Source: Mageeibacillus sp. UBA6976 (GTDB lineage: Bacteria > Bacillota > Clostridia > Saccharofermentanales > Saccharofermentanaceae). From it: a stretch of DNA of 64,000 nucleotides. The stretch is taken from positions 62,001 to 126,000 of the forward strand of contig DJYO01000027.1 in the NCBI GenBank assembly GCA_002450155.1, given 5' to 3'. Each line of letters begins with the position of its first letter. The stretch's first letter is position 1. Made by a program: the position numbers and the translations under genes. Of the stretch, positions 26,549 to 33,220 are shown piece after piece. Below the pieces are notes generated by a model that saw only the letters and a list, made by a program, of their open reading frames with translations, ran no database searches and was not told the origin of the DNA.

Positions 26549-27120
26549 CAGATCTCCATCAGTTCCTTGTCTTTCTTATTGCAGACATCGTCTACTTCGG
26601 CAATGAACTTGTCAGTGATCTTCTGGACCTTCTCCTCGTATTCCTTGAGAGAATCCTCGGTAATCTCCTTACGCTTACCTGCACCACGCATCTTATCGAT
26701 GTAGTCGCGCCTTGTGTTACGGATAACGACCTTGGCTTCCTCGCCATAGACCTTAACCTGCTTAACGAGCTCCTTACGGCGCTCCTCTGTGAGCATAGGG
26801 AATACAAGTCTGATCATCTTGCCGTCGTTGGTAGGGTTAATGCCCAGATCTGAAGACTGTATAGCCTTCTCGATCTCACGGAGCATAGAAGGATCCCAGG
26901 GGGTAAGAGTGATCATACGTGCCTCCGGAACCTGGATATTTGCAACAGCATTAAGTCCGGAAGGAGCACCATAGTAATCTACAGTGATCTTGTCTAAAAC
27001 ATGAGGATTAGCTCTTCCGGCCCTTATAGCATTAAGATTCTCCTGAAGGTTGTCGATGGACTTACGCATCTTATCTTCAACTTTATCGTAATCCTGCTTG
27101 GTAATCTCGATCATAGCCAT
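26548..27120 (-). CDS. frr: Ribosome recycling factor
   Basis: 190 aa. Three-helix bundle family with MRKSIDNLQENLNAIRAGRANPH, YYGAPSGLNAVAN, and VVIRNTRRDYIDK. With EF-G it splits post-termination ribosomes. GGAG lies 9 nt before the ATG at 27120; a second in-frame ATG two codons on is also possible. Follows pyrH by 22 bp, the classic pyrH-frr order. Confidence 0.97.
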   Translation of the reverse strand: MAMIEITKQDYDKVEDKMRKSIDNLQENLNAIRAGRANPHVLDKITVDYYGAPSGLNAVANIQVPEARMITLTPWDPSMLREIEKAIQSSDLGINPTNDGKMIRLVFPMLTEERRKELVKQVKVYGEEAKVVIRNTRRDYIDKMRGAGKRKEITEDSLKEYEEKVQKITDKFIAEVDDVCNKKDKELMEI

Positions 27121-27142
27121 GGTAATAAACTCCTTTATCTAT

Positions 27143-27850
27143 TTATTCAACGATCGTTCCAAGGTTCTCACCCTCGGCGATCCTGACGATATTTGAGGGA
27201 TCCTTCATTGAGAACACCAGGATCCTTGTATGGTTATCTCTGCAAAGTGCTGCTGCAGTAGCATCCATAACCTTAAGATTCAGTCTCAATACTTCGTCAT
27301 GAGATATCTTATCATATTTAACGGCATCAGGATATTGATTAGGATCCTTATCATAGACTCCATCAACCATCGTAGCCTTCAGGAATACATCTGCGCCGAT
27401 CTCTGTGGCTCTTAATGCAGCACCTGTATCTGTTGAGAAATAAGGGTTACCTGTGCCACATGCAAATATAACGATCCTTCCCTTCTCCAGATGTCTTACT
27501 GCTCTCTTCCTGATATAAGGCTCAGCCATCTGCCTTACTTCGATAGCAGAGAGGACTCTGGTAACCGCGCCCTGCTGCTCCAATGCATCAGATAGAGCCA
27601 GAGAATTCATAAGTGTAGCGAGCATTCCCATGTGATCAGCAGTAACTCTGTCCATCTTCTCTGAAGATCTGCCCCTCCAGAAATTTCCTCCGCCTACAAC
27701 GATCGCAACCTGAACTCCAAGATCAGCTACTGCCTTGATATTAGTTGAGATCTCCTTAAGGACATCGTCGTTGATACCGATCTTGGCATCACCTGCCAAT
27801 GCCTCACCTGAGATCTTAAGTAAAACTCTCTTATACTTGGTCTGACCCAT
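27143..27850 (-). CDS. pyrH: UMP kinase
   Basis: 235 aa amino-acid-kinase family enzyme phosphorylating UMP. Seen: [47 protein letters not shown], and [14 protein letters not shown]. First gene of the pyrH-frr-uppS-cdsA-dxr-rseP-ispG-polC-priA superoperon, with its own promoter 31-59 bp upstream and a GGAGG RBS. Confidence 0.97.
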   Translation of the reverse strand: MGQTKYKRVLLKISGEALAGDAKIGINDDVLKEISTNIKAVADLGVQVAIVVGGGNFWRGRSSEKMDRVTADHMGMLATLMNSLALSDALEQQGAVTRVLSAIEVRQMAEPYIRKRAVRHLEKGRIVIFACGTGNPYFSTDTGAALRATEIGADVFLKATMVDGVYDKDPNQYPDAVKYDKISHDEVLRLNLKVMDATAAALCRDNHTRILVFSMKDPSNIVRIAEGENLGTIVE

Positions 27851-27880
27851 ATGCGCTTCCTCCGTTTTTTTATCCCCTAA

Positions 27881-27909
27881 ATTTTACCTATAATGATGCG
27901 ATGTGTAAA
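27881..27909 (-). promoter_or_regulatory. Promoter of the pyrH superoperon
   Basis: Minus-strand TTTACA (27904-27909), 17-bp spacer, TAAAAT (27881-27886), about 30 bp before pyrH and just after the tsf terminator. Confidence 0.65.
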
Positions 27910-27932
27910 TTATAAAAATAAGAATAAGCAGA

Positions 27933-27968
27933 CAAAAAAAGAAGCTGACCTCTATTGAAGTCAGCTTC
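27933..27968 (-). terminator. Intrinsic terminator of rpsB-tsf
   Basis: Minus-strand GAAGCTGAC / GTCAGCTTC 9-bp perfect stem with a ~10-nt loop followed by TTTTTTT. It lies 23 bp after the tsf stop. Confidence 0.92.
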
Positions 27969-27991
27969 AAAGTTACTGATTAAAAACAGGA

Positions 27992-28930
27992 TTATAATCC
28001 AGCCTGCTTTCTAACCTCTTCAGCAAAGTCATCAACCTTCTTCTCAATACCTTCACCAAGACCGAATCTTGTGAAACGTACGATAGAAAGATCTGTACCA
28101 AGCTCCTTGGCAACACTGTTTACATAAGTCTGAACGTCAAGGGACTCATCCTTAACGAATTCCTGGAGCATAAGGCAGTTCTGCTTTAAGAAGTTCTTCT
28201 TCTGGCCGGGGAGGATCCTCTCATCGATAACCTTCTCAGGCTTGCCCTCTTCAAGAGCCTTGTTCTTGAGGATAGCGAGCTCCTTATCGATTGCTTCCTG
28301 AGGAACATCAGACTCGTCGATCCAGTTAGGATTGAAAGCTGCGATCTGCATGCCGATGCTCTTAGCAAGGTCAGCAAACTTATCGTTTGTGATAACAGAA
28401 TCGTCACCTGTGCAGATCTCAACGAATACGCCTACCTTACCGCCCATGTGGATGTAAGATGCAACAGCGCCGTTGCCATTTACTTCGTAAACAACGAATC
28501 TTCTGATAGAAATGTTCTCTCCGATATCAGCGATAGCTTCCTTCTGGAAGATCTCAACTGTCTTGGACTCGTCAGCATAGAAAGGCTGAGCCATGAGCTC
28601 TTCGATATCAGCAGGCTTCTTAGCGAGGATGTGGTCTACAACCTGGCTTGCGAAGTTCTTAAACTTATCTGTCTGAGCTGCAAAGTCTGTCTCGATGTTG
28701 ATCTCAACTAAAACACCTGTCTTCTGATCGTCAGAGATCTTGGAGACTACTGCGCCCTCAGCTGCAATTCTTGCAGACTTCTTCTCTGCCTTAGCCATAC
28801 CCTTCTCACGAAGCCAAGCCTTAGCAGCTTCAATATCACCGTTGCACTCGATAAGTGCCTTCTTGCAGTCCATAATTCCGCAATCAGTAAGATCACGAAG
28901 CTCTTTAACCTGTTGTGCTGTTACTGCCAT
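27992..28930 (-). CDS. tsf: Elongation factor Ts
   Basis: 312 aa nucleotide-exchange factor for EF-Tu. N-terminal UBA-like helix VKELRDLTDCGIMDCKKAL, then NIETDFAAQTDKF (the TDFV-type contact region) and the coiled-coil/dimerisation core. C-terminal TRFGLGEGIEKKVDDFAEEV is typical of this family in Bacillota. AGGAGG precedes the ATG; 22 bp downstream of rpsB. Confidence 0.97.
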   Translation of the reverse strand: MAVTAQQVKELRDLTDCGIMDCKKALIECNGDIEAAKAWLREKGMAKAEKKSARIAAEGAVVSKISDDQKTGVLVEINIETDFAAQTDKFKNFASQVVDHILAKKPADIEELMAQPFYADESKTVEIFQKEAIADIGENISIRRFVVYEVNGNGAVASYIHMGGKVGVFVEICTGDDSVITNDKFADLAKSIGMQIAAFNPNWIDESDVPQEAIDKELAILKNKALEEGKPEKVIDERILPGQKKNFLKQNCLMLQEFVKDESLDVQTYVNSVAKELGTDLSIVRFTRFGLGEGIEKKVDDFAEEVRKQAGL

Positions 28931-28952
28931 TTATATTTCCTCCTGTAAATAA

Positions 28953-29762
28953 TTAAGACTCAGAAGCGATCTCTTCGATCGTCTTCTCCTCAGAAGCTGT
29001 CTCTTCGATATCCTCTGCAACTGCAGCTGTCTCAGCCTGAGCCTCTGCAGAATCAATGTCTGAGCCCTCGTAGCTTCCGTCCTCACCCTGGTGAGCCTCG
29101 ATAACTGCATCAGCCATCTTAGCTGTGATGAGCTTTACGGCACGGATCGCATCGTCGTTACCGGGGATTACATAATCTACTTCATCAGGATCGCAGTTTG
29201 TATCAACGATAGCAATGATCGGGATATTAAGTCTTCTTGCCTCTGCAACTGCGTTGTGCTCCTTCTTTGTATCAACAATGAAGAGTGCTGCAGGCAGCTT
29301 TTTCATTCCTACGATACCGCCTAAGTTCTGCTCGAGCTTTGTCATCTCGAGCTTAAGCTTAGCTACTTCCTTCTTTGTACGGAGCTCAAAAGAACCATCC
29401 TGCTCCATAGCTCTTAACTCTTCAAGTCTTGCTACCCTCTTCTTGATAGTAACGAAGTTTGTAAGAGTACCGCCTAACCAACGATAGTTGATGTAGAACT
29501 GGCCGCAACGCTCAGCCTCTTCCTTGATGGAATCCTGAGCCTGCTTCTTTGTACCTACGAAAAGGATATCACCCTTCTCAGCAAGTTCTCTCATTCCTTC
29601 ATAAGCCTCGTCAACTTTCTTGACTGTCTTCTGAAGATCGATGATGTGGATGGAATTACGCTCCGTGAAGATGTACTCAGACATCTTAGGGTTCCAACGA
29701 CGTGTCTGGTGGCCGAAGTGTACACCTGCTTCAAGAAGCTGCTTCATTAAAATAACCGGCAT
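28953..29762 (-). CDS. rpsB: 30S ribosomal protein S2
   Basis: 269 aa. [35 protein letters not shown], and [15 protein letters not shown] [17 protein letters not shown] are hallmark S2 segments; residues after ~225 form an acidic Glu/Ala-rich tail longer than in Bacillus. I choose the ATG at 29762 (MPVILMKQ), which has AGGAGG 8 nt upstream; an in-frame upstream ATG adds eleven residues across the RBS. Confidence 0.97.
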   Translation of the reverse strand: MPVILMKQLLEAGVHFGHQTRRWNPKMSEYIFTERNSIHIIDLQKTVKKVDEAYEGMRELAEKGDILFVGTKKQAQDSIKEEAERCGQFYINYRWLGGTLTNFVTIKKRVARLEELRAMEQDGSFELRTKKEVAKLKLEMTKLEQNLGGIVGMKKLPAALFIVDTKKEHNAVAEARRLNIPIIAIVDTNCDPDEVDYVIPGNDDAIRAVKLITAKMADAVIEAHQGEDGSYEGSDIDSAEAQAETAAVAEDIEETASEEKTIEEIASES

Positions 29763-29851
29763 AAAAAAGTCCTCCTGTTTAATTCTTCCGCGCATGCAAA
29801 ATATTCAAGCTGTTGCCCAACAAAAGGAACACGCGCGTGATTTTTATGCGA

Positions 29852-29880
29852 GAGATATTCTAACAAAAAGGATTTGTCAA
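29852..29880 (-). promoter_or_regulatory. Promoter of rpsB-tsf
   Basis: Minus-strand consensus -35 TTGACA (29875-29880), 17-bp spacer and a weaker -10 TATCTC (29852-29857). The transcript would carry an ~80-nt leader containing small inverted repeats (CACGCGCGTG; TGTTGGGCAACA) ahead of the AGGAGG. Confidence 0.6.
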
Positions 29881-29901
29881 TGCAATAGCTTTATTAGGAC
29901 C

Positions 29902-30396
29902 TCAGATCCTCTTATAATGCCTTACCGTAAACTCAACGCCCTTCTCGCTCATAATGGGCTCTTCTTCAGATTCAAGGACCCAGTCAGGCATATCATCCAG
30001 GTTCGGGAATGTGCAGTCAGCTGTAAAAGTCTTATGTATATAGGTAATTATAGCTCTGTCGCAGAGGGATATAAGATCATTATATAATGTTGCACCGCCG
30101 ATAAGGTAAACCTCATCATCTGCAGTCAGGTCAAGAAAATCCTGGAGTTCATTTGCAGAATGAAGGATCAGGGCACCTTCCTTCTCAAATTCATAATTGC
30201 GGGACATGATCACATTCTGTCTCTTGGGCAATAGTTTCTGATCCTTGAATGTCTCAAGGGTCTTTCTGCCATATACTACGGTATGGCCGGATGTATATTT
30301 ACGGAAAACACCCTTCTGGTCTTCAGGCAGAGATATAAGAAGCTGCCCCTTGTAACCTATTCCCCAATTAAGATCTACTGCTGCGATCGCTATCAT
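29902..30396 (-). CDS. folA: Dihydrofolate reductase
   Basis: 164 aa; NADPH reduction of dihydrofolate, regenerating the cofactor consumed by thymidylate synthase. Seen: AIAAVDLNWGIGYKGQLL, the HTVVYGRKTLETF nucleotide motif, NVIMSRN and VYLIGGATLYNDLI. I take the ATG at 30396 because GAGGG lies 8 nt upstream, within the end of the preceding gene; an earlier in-frame ATG lies before that RBS. Ends the thyA-phosphatase-folA operon. Confidence 0.95.
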   Translation of the reverse strand: MIAIAAVDLNWGIGYKGQLLISLPEDQKGVFRKYTSGHTVVYGRKTLETFKDQKLLPKRQNVIMSRNYEFEKEGALILHSANELQDFLDLTADDEVYLIGGATLYNDLISLCDRAIITYIHKTFTADCTFPNLDDMPDWVLESEEEPIMSEKGVEFTVRHYKRI

Positions 30397-30400
30397 GGTC

Positions 30401-31114
30401 TTATCCCTCAAACATATCTGTAAAATAACCTGAATTTGATACCGGCTCTCCTGCCTCGGTCAGATGCTTAAAATCACCGAAGGACTGTACTCTGAAAGCA
30501 GCTTCGCCGGGTATACGCTCTTCGCTCCCTAATACAGTTATCGAAGTAGGCGCCATAAAAAAGCCCTGCCAAAGAGAAGGTGCTGCAACCCCTGTAAGAT
30601 ATCCTGTAATAAGAGATGTTATACCGAAGTGGCAGAAAAATACAAGATTATCATCATTATGCTCCCTGACCTCATATACCCCGTCTTCACGCCTTACATA
30701 GCCATGTTCTGCCAGGAGCGTATCAATGCCGTTTATAACTTCTTTGTAGTGCTCCTCGATATTGCCGGTCTGCATGATCGGGGTCTTGAACCACTGGTCC
30801 TTATCGTGAAGTCCTGTGTGTGGAACAAAGTATCTGGGATAGAAATCCCATTCGATCCTGTCCTCACCCGTATCTTCATCCTTAACTCTATAATAGAACT
30901 CCTTGAGCCAATCGAGGGTCTTACCGCCTCTATTCAACTTATTAAGAGATACAGATGCTGTATCCTGAGCTCTTCCAAAGGGGGATATGTATATATCCTT
31001 GATATCCCAGCCCTTTACTCTCTCGGACAGGATCTCAGCTTCCCTCCAGCCCTTCTCGGTAAGCGAATCCTTAACATAGTCCGGATCGCCGTGACGTATA
31101 AATATAAGTTTCAT
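30401..31114 (-). CDS. Histidine phosphatase family protein
   Basis: 237 aa, phosphoglycerate mutase-like fold. The catalytic RHG box is LIFIRHGDPDY at the N-terminus, SPFGRAQDTASVSL supplies the second Arg, and FFCHFGITSLITGYL the second His. Start has AAGGAG. It sits between thyA and folA, 9 bp after thyA, and its end carries the folA RBS. The substrate is unknown; its position suggests a phosphorylated nucleotide or folate-related compound, but many members are broad phosphatases. Confidence 0.85.
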   Translation of the reverse strand: MKLIFIRHGDPDYVKDSLTEKGWREAEILSERVKGWDIKDIYISPFGRAQDTASVSLNKLNRGGKTLDWLKEFYYRVKDEDTGEDRIEWDFYPRYFVPHTGLHDKDQWFKTPIMQTGNIEEHYKEVINGIDTLLAEHGYVRREDGVYEVREHNDDNLVFFCHFGITSLITGYLTGVAAPSLWQGFFMAPTSITVLGSEERIPGEAAFRVQSFGDFKHLTEAGEPVSNSGYFTDMFEG

Positions 31115-31123
31115 TCTGTCTCC

Positions 31124-31957
31124 TTAAACTGCTACAGGAATACCTGTTATCTTAGGTCCGTATTCATATCCTTCAAGCTTGATGTCATCTATGGTGAACT
31201 TGTAGAAATCAGTAATGTCCTTATTGATGACAAGCTTAGGTGCCTCAAACTTGGGGCGCTCTATCAGCTCCTTGACTATATCGACATGACGGTCGTAGAT
31301 ATGGGCATCTGCTATTACATGGATAAACTCACCTACTTCAAGTCCTGAGACCTGAGCCATAAGATGAGTAAGCACTGCATACTGACAGACATTCCAGGCA
31401 TTTGCAACGAGCATGTCATTGCTCCTCTGGTTTAAGATGGCATTAAGCTTGTTACCTGTAACATTGAATGTCATGGAGTAGGCACAGGGATAGAGATTCA
31501 TCTCTGACAGATCCTGATGCACATAAATATTGGTGAGGATCCTGCGGCTTGAAGGATTATTCTTAAGATCGTATAAAACACGGTCAACCTGATCCATATC
31601 CCCTTCCTTATACTTGTGCTTAACCCCTAACTGATAACCGTATGCTTTGCCGATAGATCCGGTCTCGTCAGCCCAGGCATCCCAAATGTGAGAATTAAGA
31701 TCATGTACATTATTGGATTTCTTCTGCCAGATCCACAGGATCTCATCTACGGCAGCCTTGAAATTAATATACCTCTGGGTATACATAGGGAATTCTTCTG
31801 CCAGGTTATAGCGGTTAACGATGCCAAATGCCTTGTAGGTATATGCAGGTGCATTGTCATCTGCCCAATGCGGCCTGACCTTGTCATTGATGGTGGAATA
31901 ACCTGAATTAAGGATAGTTTTAATATTGTCGATAAAGATGTCATCTGCATGGCTCAT
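31124..31957 (-). CDS. thyA: Thymidylate synthase, Bacillus ThyA / phage phi3T class
   Basis: 277 aa; dUMP + methylene-THF to dTMP + DHF. Recognisable segments: ELLWIWQ-type EILWIWQKKSNNVHDL, AYGYQLGV, DLKNNPSSRRILT, catalytic Cys in LYPCAYSMTF, and NQRSNDMLVANAWNV. The catalytic motif reads P-C-A-Y, not the P-C-H of the usual ThyA, matching the divergent class found in Bacillus ThyA and phage phi3T. With folA two genes on, the reductase and DHF-producing enzyme share an operon. Confidence 0.93.
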   Translation of the reverse strand: MSHADDIFIDNIKTILNSGYSTINDKVRPHWADDNAPAYTYKAFGIVNRYNLAEEFPMYTQRYINFKAAVDEILWIWQKKSNNVHDLNSHIWDAWADETGSIGKAYGYQLGVKHKYKEGDMDQVDRVLYDLKNNPSSRRILTNIYVHQDLSEMNLYPCAYSMTFNVTGNKLNAILNQRSNDMLVANAWNVCQYAVLTHLMAQVSGLEVGEFIHVIADAHIYDRHVDIVKELIERPKFEAPKLVINKDITDFYKFTIDDIKLEGYEYGPKITGIPVAV

Positions 31958-31991
31958 AAACGTTACCGCCTTAACTGGAATTATGCAGATT

Positions 31992-32000
31992 ATTATAACA
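31992..32000 (-). promoter_or_regulatory. Extended -10 promoter of thyA operon
   Basis: Minus-strand TGTTATAAT, a consensus -10 (31992-31997) with the TGn extension, 35 bp before the thyA ATG. No good -35 is visible. Confidence 0.5.
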
Positions 32001-32004
32001 TTAA

Positions 32005-32739
32005 TTACCGGCTTCCCAAATAAACTATCTCCGAGGCTTCGATATGTCCGATCGGCCTCTCATATCTGGGAGATATCATCTCGATAGTCCTTGTGCTCCA
32101 TTCAGGATCGTAGATCTCACAGTATTCACTGCAGTGTTTGCAGTCACAGTTGATACACATAAAGTAATTACCGTTGCAATAACTGTTGTCAACGTAACGG
32201 GTATAACCGCTGGAAGTGCCGCCAAACCCAATAGAATTAAAGAATACCATATGGCAATCGATCAGGTAGTTATCGATAAGCCTGTATGCCTCGATTATCG
32301 CCCACTCGGAATCCAGAGTACGGGATACGGTACAGTTATGGGTCTTGGGATTTACAACAGCAAACTGATTTTTGCGCTGAAGTGTACTGGTAATAGTACG
32401 CGTAGGGAACTTGCTGCAATTTGTCCTGTTGATGATAACACAGGCAATGAGAACCTTATCGGTTATATCGTCTTCGCAGAATCTGCCCTCTGCTTCTACT
32501 ACTCTTGCGAAGAATTTAAACTCTTTATTGGAAAGACCTACTGCCCTTGCCTTGACTTTGGAGCTCATATAGTAACGGGTCTCATCGTCGGCATACTGCC
32601 ACATAAGATCGTACTGCATGAGTTCTTCCTCAGTGGGCGTGCCCTCTATAAGGTCTATTACGACGTCAGCAAGAACCGCACTGTTAAAAGATATCAGTGT
32701 ACAAAAGGCTATAAGGATTGCAATAATCTTTTTGCGCAA
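32005..32739 (-). CDS. Secreted cell wall hydrolase, SleB (Hydrolase_2) family
   Basis: 244 aa. N-terminal signal peptide RKKIIAILIAFCTLISFNSAVLA, then a helical linker and the SleB-type lytic transglycosylase fold: KFFARVVEAEGRFCEDD with the catalytic Glu, VLIACVIINRTNCSKFP, and a cysteine-rich C-terminal part (CNGNYFMCINCDCKHC). The start is taken as TTG at 32739, with GGAG 7 nt upstream. SleB relatives degrade spore cortex or vegetative peptidoglycan; with no ypeB neighbour a vegetative or general cell wall role is equally likely. The Cys cluster is unusual for the family. Confidence 0.8.
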   Translation of the reverse strand: MRKKIIAILIAFCTLISFNSAVLADVVIDLIEGTPTEEELMQYDLMWQYADDETRYYMSSKVKARAVGLSNKEFKFFARVVEAEGRFCEDDITDKVLIACVIINRTNCSKFPTRTITSTLQRKNQFAVVNPKTHNCTVSRTLDSEWAIIEAYRLIDNYLIDCHMVFFNSIGFGGTSSGYTRYVDNSYCNGNYFMCINCDCKHCSEYCEIYDPEWSTRTIEMISPRYERPIGHIEASEIVYLGSR

Positions 32740-32769
32740 AACAGATCTCCAAAACAAATAAGTTTGATA

Positions 32770-32798
32770 AATATATCACCTTTGTAACACAATTGCAA
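32770..32798 (-). promoter_or_regulatory. Promoter of the sleB-like gene
   Basis: Minus-strand TTGCAA (32793-32798), 17-bp spacer, TATATT (32770-32775), about 30 bp before the TTG start and just past the tRNA terminator. Confidence 0.6.
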
Positions 32799-32807
32799 CA
32801 TTACCCC

Positions 32808-32845
32808 AAAAAACAAAGCCCTGGAACATATCTGTTCCAAGGCTT
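32808..32845 (-). terminator. Terminator of the tRNA-Pro operon
   Basis: Minus-strand AAGCCTTGGAACA pairs with TGTTCCAGGGCTT (one mismatch), small loop, followed by TGTTTTTT. Begins 5 nt after the tRNA 3' end. Confidence 0.85.
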
Positions 32846-32849
32846 ATCT

Positions 32850-32926
32850 TGGTCGGAGTGACAGGACTTGAACCTGCGACCTCTTGCTCCCTAAGCAAGC
32901 ACTCTAGCCACCTGAGCTACACCCCG
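32850..32926 (-). tRNA. tRNA-Pro (anticodon AGG)
   Basis: 77 nt with encoded 3' CCA. Acceptor CGGGGTG/CACTCCG with the C1-G72 pair and A73 typical of bacterial tRNA-Pro; D arm TAGCTCAG, anticodon stem CTTGC/GCAAG around loop TTAGGGA, so positions 34-36 are AGG; T arm GCAGG TTCAAGT CCTGT. It differs little from the neighbouring tRNA-Pro(CGG) in stems. Adenosine at position 34 is rare in bacterial tRNA-Pro. Confidence 0.92.
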
Positions 32927-32954
32927 ATATATTTGGCGCGTAAAGGAAATCAAT

Positions 32955-33030
32955 TGGTCGGAGTGGCGGGACTCGAACCCACGGCCTCTTGCTCCCGAAG
33001 CAAGCACTCTACCACCTGAGCCACACCCCG
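32955..33030 (-). tRNA. tRNA-Pro (anticodon CGG)
   Basis: 76 nt with encoded CCA, same acceptor CGGGGTG/CACTCCG, anticodon loop TTCGGGA between CTTGC and GCAAG, T loop TTCGAGT. First in a two-tRNA transcript, 28 bp upstream of the AGG isoacceptor. Reads CCG. Confidence 0.95.
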
Positions 33031-33059
33031 AAAGTAGATTCCCTTTCACAAGCTAAATA

Positions 33060-33088
33060 ATGATATTACAACAATCCGAATAATGCAA
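33060..33088 (-). promoter_or_regulatory. Promoter of the tRNA-Pro pair
   Basis: Minus-strand TTGCAT (33083-33088), 17-bp spacer, TATCAT (33060-33065), 30 bp before the mature 5' end of tRNA-Pro(CGG). Confidence 0.6.
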
Positions 33089-33165
33089 GGCTTTTTTTAT
33101 TCAATTCGTTCATCGAATACCAAGTTGATCCTGCTGAGGATCTATAATATTCTGCTTTGAATGCA

Positions 33166-33198
33166 TAAAAAAAGTGGCAAAGCATAAGCCTTGCCACT
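33166..33198 (-). terminator. Intrinsic terminator after ispH-S1
   Basis: Minus-strand AGTGGCAA / TTGCCACT 8-bp perfect stem with a 10-nt loop that can pair further (GC...GC), followed by TTTTTT. It lies 22 bp after the stop and closes the ten-gene operon that starts near 44.8 kb. Confidence 0.9.
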
Positions 33199-33220
33199 CT
33201 GATAAACAATCTGGAGTATA

